This document shows, piece by piece, positions 62,501 through 64,000 of a stretch of DNA of 64,000 bases; the first letter of the stretch is position 1, and every line of letters begins with the position of its first letter. This DNA comes from Pelagomonas calceolata. Taxonomy: Eukaryota > Sar > Pelagophyceae > Pelagomonadales > Pelagomonadaceae. Both the position numbers and the translations under genes were made by a program. The notes under the pieces were generated by a model, which worked only from the letters and a program-made list of their open reading frames with translations, made no database searches and was not told the origin of the DNA. The stretch is taken from positions 1,178,001-1,242,000 of the forward strand of contig CAKKNE010000004.1 in the NCBI GenBank assembly GCA_918797485.1, given 5' to 3'.

Positions 62501-64000
62501 TGCGGGCTCTGGCGAGGCGCGAACTTGTTCTGCATTGCTCGCGAGATGTGGCGGCGACGCCTCCGTCCCGGACAACACGGGAAGGACGCCGTCCATGGCG
62601 GCTCTGCTGCGAGGTTCCACAGAAACGATACATTCCTTGCTCGAGGCGGGCTGCGACGCCGACGTGCGTAGCGAGGACGGCACGAATGTATTACTTTGTG
62701 CGTTTGTGGCTCCGAACGGCGACGCTCTCGACACTGCGATCAACGAAGCCAAAGCCCAGTGGGAATTGACAGGTAGCTGCCCCTCCACAGTCCTGAAGGG
62801 CTCGGGATCGTATGTGGAGGCTGTTTTACAGAAGGGAGCGGATCCCGATGTGCCTGACGGAAGGGGCAAGTTTCCGCTTCACTGGTGCGTCGAGGGCTGT
62901 GCTATTGATTATGAGGTCGACGGGCTGTTTCCTTGTAGTTTTACGCTGGACGAAGCCGTTTCCGTGGAGATGCTCTCGACGTTGTTGGCGCATGGGGCGT
63001 CTCCGGATGTTGCTGACTTATCAGGTTGCACGGCCTTGCATTCTGCTTGTAGACGTTCGAATGGCGAGGCGGCCCGGCTACTCTTGCAAAATGGAGCGCA
63101 GATGAACTTGAGTGATGGCGTGGGGCGGTTGCCCGTTCATTTGGCCTGTGCTGCGGCGACGGATTACGAGCTTGTTGCTGAACTGCTAGAGAGTGGTCAG
63201 AAGAAGCCGCGCGGCACGGCGACGCACGATGGGTCAAGGGCGGGCCTGTCGAAGAGCGCCAAGACGCGGCGCAATGTCATTGCTGCCATGGACCGGGCTC
63301 TGCAAGCGGCACTCGCTCCTGACGTCGTGGTCGACGTCCTGCCCTCGCCTGCCGAACTCGCATCGGCGAGCGACTCTAACGGATATACGATGCTCCACTA
63401 CGCATCACAAGCTCCCATTGTTCAAGAGGAGGACGTGTGGTCCACGACAGAGCCGGTCTCCGCAGAAGAGAGAGGCGCGTTCCTCGCACAGTTGGCAGCG
63501 AGAGACGACGTAGTAGACCTGCACGCGGCCGACTCATCAGGACGCGACGCGGTCTGCCTCGCCATCGAGCAGCTCGGAGATCACTCATTGCAATTTGTGG
63601 AGACCGCGGTAAGCAAGGGCTACGACGTCGAACGGGAGCTCGAGTTGCCCGACGAAGATTTGGACCTCCCGTATCGACCGGCTTGGGAGACTCCATCTGA
63701 CCCGCCGCCGGGCTTCGCTGGCGACGCCGACGCGGATCTTTTTGACGACTTGGACGAGCCCGAGGACGTTTCTCCAGAACCATCAGAAGACGAACCAGGT
63801 GAGGCGACGCTCGACGCGCTGGAGACCTACCTGAAGGCGATCTTCGACCGCGTCGACAGCGATCAGAGCGGCGCCATCTCGGCGCAGGAGGCGCTGGCAG
63901 CCTTAAGGGACGACGACGACTTCGCCGAGGTCCTCGGCGTCGACGGCCGCAGCAAGGACGACGTCCTCGCTGCTATCACGGACATCGACGCCGACGGGGA
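59526..64000 (+). CDS. Armadillo-like / ankyrin-repeat / EF-hand protein (3' end outside window)
   Basis: The frame from the ATG at 59526 (MADAPPELTEAQQAKLAAKQ) stays open to the window edge, at least 1491 residues. Residues about 30-850 are helical ARM/HEAT-like repeats (LVPLLQQCVFKKTKKGDNAD; VVQAALSCARAFLEAAP). About 865-930 is an acidic coiled coil (QLLAFEEEQAEARAAYEARV). Ankyrin repeats run from about 985 to 1350 (NTGRTPSMAALLRGS; GRGKFPLHWCVEGC; SGCTALHSACRRSNGEAARL; GRLPVHLACAAATD; NGYTMLHYAS). At about 1437 an EF-hand (IFDRVDSDQSGAISAQEAL) and the start of a second (ITDIDADG) appear. No intron is needed. It is likely a calcium-responsive scaffold; partners unknown. Confidence 0.8.
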   Translation, partial: MADAPPELTEAQQAKLAAKQFKQDSRKLAKALKGKKPEPKIEAIDRCREDAAFLAKGECLVPLLQQCVFKKTKKGDNADVVQAALSCARAFLEAAPESQPDEEEGAATPEPPRATLLFEAAEKKKNKLSGGKLFADLLAHENGGIVVDAAACLRTVLKASVAGEEHPYLELAASGDPVGALVHMILQGTPSEIWPEEDNGVEAALEALALLIEFVPDASDRLVASGGGAALTTVACNEIVPEELAESALRLLDAATSASGGASTLLEAPGASVQILSSSTSGAASRLSIVERLLEAQALRSDDDEEIIETDEAAAPAPAYAFDGPGVATVLATAFESAESDAVAVAARCLGRAVVAFGEDARTPLLQTSCGRLLTALTSAPAGSEPRRCCEKALHLLVRSGPFSLATSDIDAAQLAQALSGDADAKTRTINLVAEVIKTSADDVPAVTDACLASLVGTVQTWADSKDEDPQLSPRGVEEPDAPIAKGVVLKEADAAQASLTLLRALGSSSPDILSRIAGDAREALDAALSRGPRTVDEFKRFDEAPVDDTAAPAPAAEAPVEDGVKEAVVLVRDPLQTAWDDAAYAGNDIAVRSTVMALLAQIARSCAPAPVEENDDEEAAPEQPGEVSSLTACAMLLDILCVDLVQKDGAPYWGAAAADEDELVREDVRAEALDLLAAVGADENGRKLLLEASRSWVPSGMTQIEEEEAPAAEDEEVIEEQFAPPENLADQRWWPYVHVLAAPVCVAADPTATAAQHTASVELIRALCSDDARPKDDQSLVCDRFAATACAMGVLVPLCALASEQTAICVARFCVADEDFDPSADFAATARAASKAVADLAGRAYEREKRIATYAADAYEAQFAVSMVEGAEAFEAQLLAFEEEQAEARAAYEARVEEARAAAEAAAADEDCMEAEAPIPAVEPLACAPAPAFDDRAARRAATEAAEAARNRVVDARGGPTNKQWATYCLDARAPDLRRRIQDSTALLAACAGSGEARTCSALLARCGGDASVPDNTGRTPSMAALLRGSTETIHSLLEAGCDADVRSEDGTNVLLCAFVAPNGDALDTAINEAKAQWELTGSCPSTVLKGSGSYVEAVLQKGADPDVPDGRGKFPLHWCVEGCAIDYEVDGLFPCSFTLDEAVSVEMLSTLLAHGASPDVADLSGCTALHSACRRSNGEAARLLLQNGAQMNLSDGVGRLPVHLACAAATDYELVAELLESGQKKPRGTATHDGSRAGLSKSAKTRRNVIAAMDRALQAALAPDVVVDVLPSPAELASASDSNGYTMLHYASQAPIVQEEDVWSTTEPVSAEERGAFLAQLAARDDVVDLHAADSSGRDAVCLAIEQLGDHSLQFVETAVSKGYDVERELELPDEDLDLPYRPAWETPSDPPPGFAGDADADLFDDLDEPEDVSPEPSEDEPGEATLDALETYLKAIFDRVDSDQSGAISAQEALAALRDDDDFAEVLGVDGRSKDDVLAAITDIDADG

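Overview
The window looks like nuclear DNA of a small, GC-rich, gene-dense eukaryotic alga. A pelagophyte stramenopile close to Aureococcus is my best guess. The evidence is: eukaryote-only genes (EMC8/9, NAA40, cyclin L, G8-domain protein), a plastid-type signal ending in Ala-Phe-Ala-Pro, short introns, and four copies of one introner family (short DNA transposons that become spliceosomal introns), a class known from Aureococcus and Micromonas. Species assignment is inference; no rRNA or organelle gene is present.

Layout. 1-10.4 kb: end of a glycosyltransferase, a short-chain dehydrogenase with a C-terminal ubiquitin-like domain and two introners, EMC8/9, a mitochondrial membrane protein, an LDH2-type oxidoreductase, a protein kinase, a glycerophosphodiesterase with a 44-nt intron, and a sulfotransferase. 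10.4-17.2 kb: a small plastid protein, a repeat-rich spacer with a succinyl-CoA ligase relic, a PDI, the histone acetyltransferase NAA40 and a 406-bp MITE. 17.2-22.3 kb: an aldo/keto reductase gene that appears split by a 3.65-kb element with about 109-bp inverted ends; its N-terminal part also carries an introner. 22.8-33.6 kb: sulfotransferase-like and glycosyltransferase genes (the latter with an introner that forces a GC-AG intron), a coiled-coil protein, a dephospho-CoA kinase/HAD fusion, a G8-domain protein abutting a truncated sulfotransferase, and cyclin L. 33.6-44.4 kb: a gene-poor spacer, an Ala/Arg-rich reading frame, seven 153-bp tandem repeats, and a giant protein that begins with a near-perfect ubiquitin and contains BRCT and Myb-like domains. 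45-64 kb: a secreted PAN-like protein, a large membrane protein joining a RelA/SpoT-like domain to an LRR ectodomain, an unknown Cys-rich protein, a BCCT transporter with a GC-AG intron, a Jupiter-motif protein, a propeller-plus-UBL protein, and an ARM/ankyrin/EF-hand protein running off the right edge.

The most striking non-coding signal is a roughly 24-bp imperfect palindrome. Its left arm is GCTAGTGTCTTAC and its right arm GGCCGCTAGC, with one or two bases between. I count 18 full or decayed copies. All are intergenic, in both orientations, and most lie within 300 bp upstream of a start codon, often midway between divergent genes. It could be a shared promoter element or a tiny dispersed repeat. 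Recurring functions are sulfotransferases and glycosyltransferases of the secretory pathway (PDI and EMC8/9 also act there) and ubiquitin-like domains in three unrelated proteins. Genes are not in operons; the context is mostly divergent and convergent pairs.
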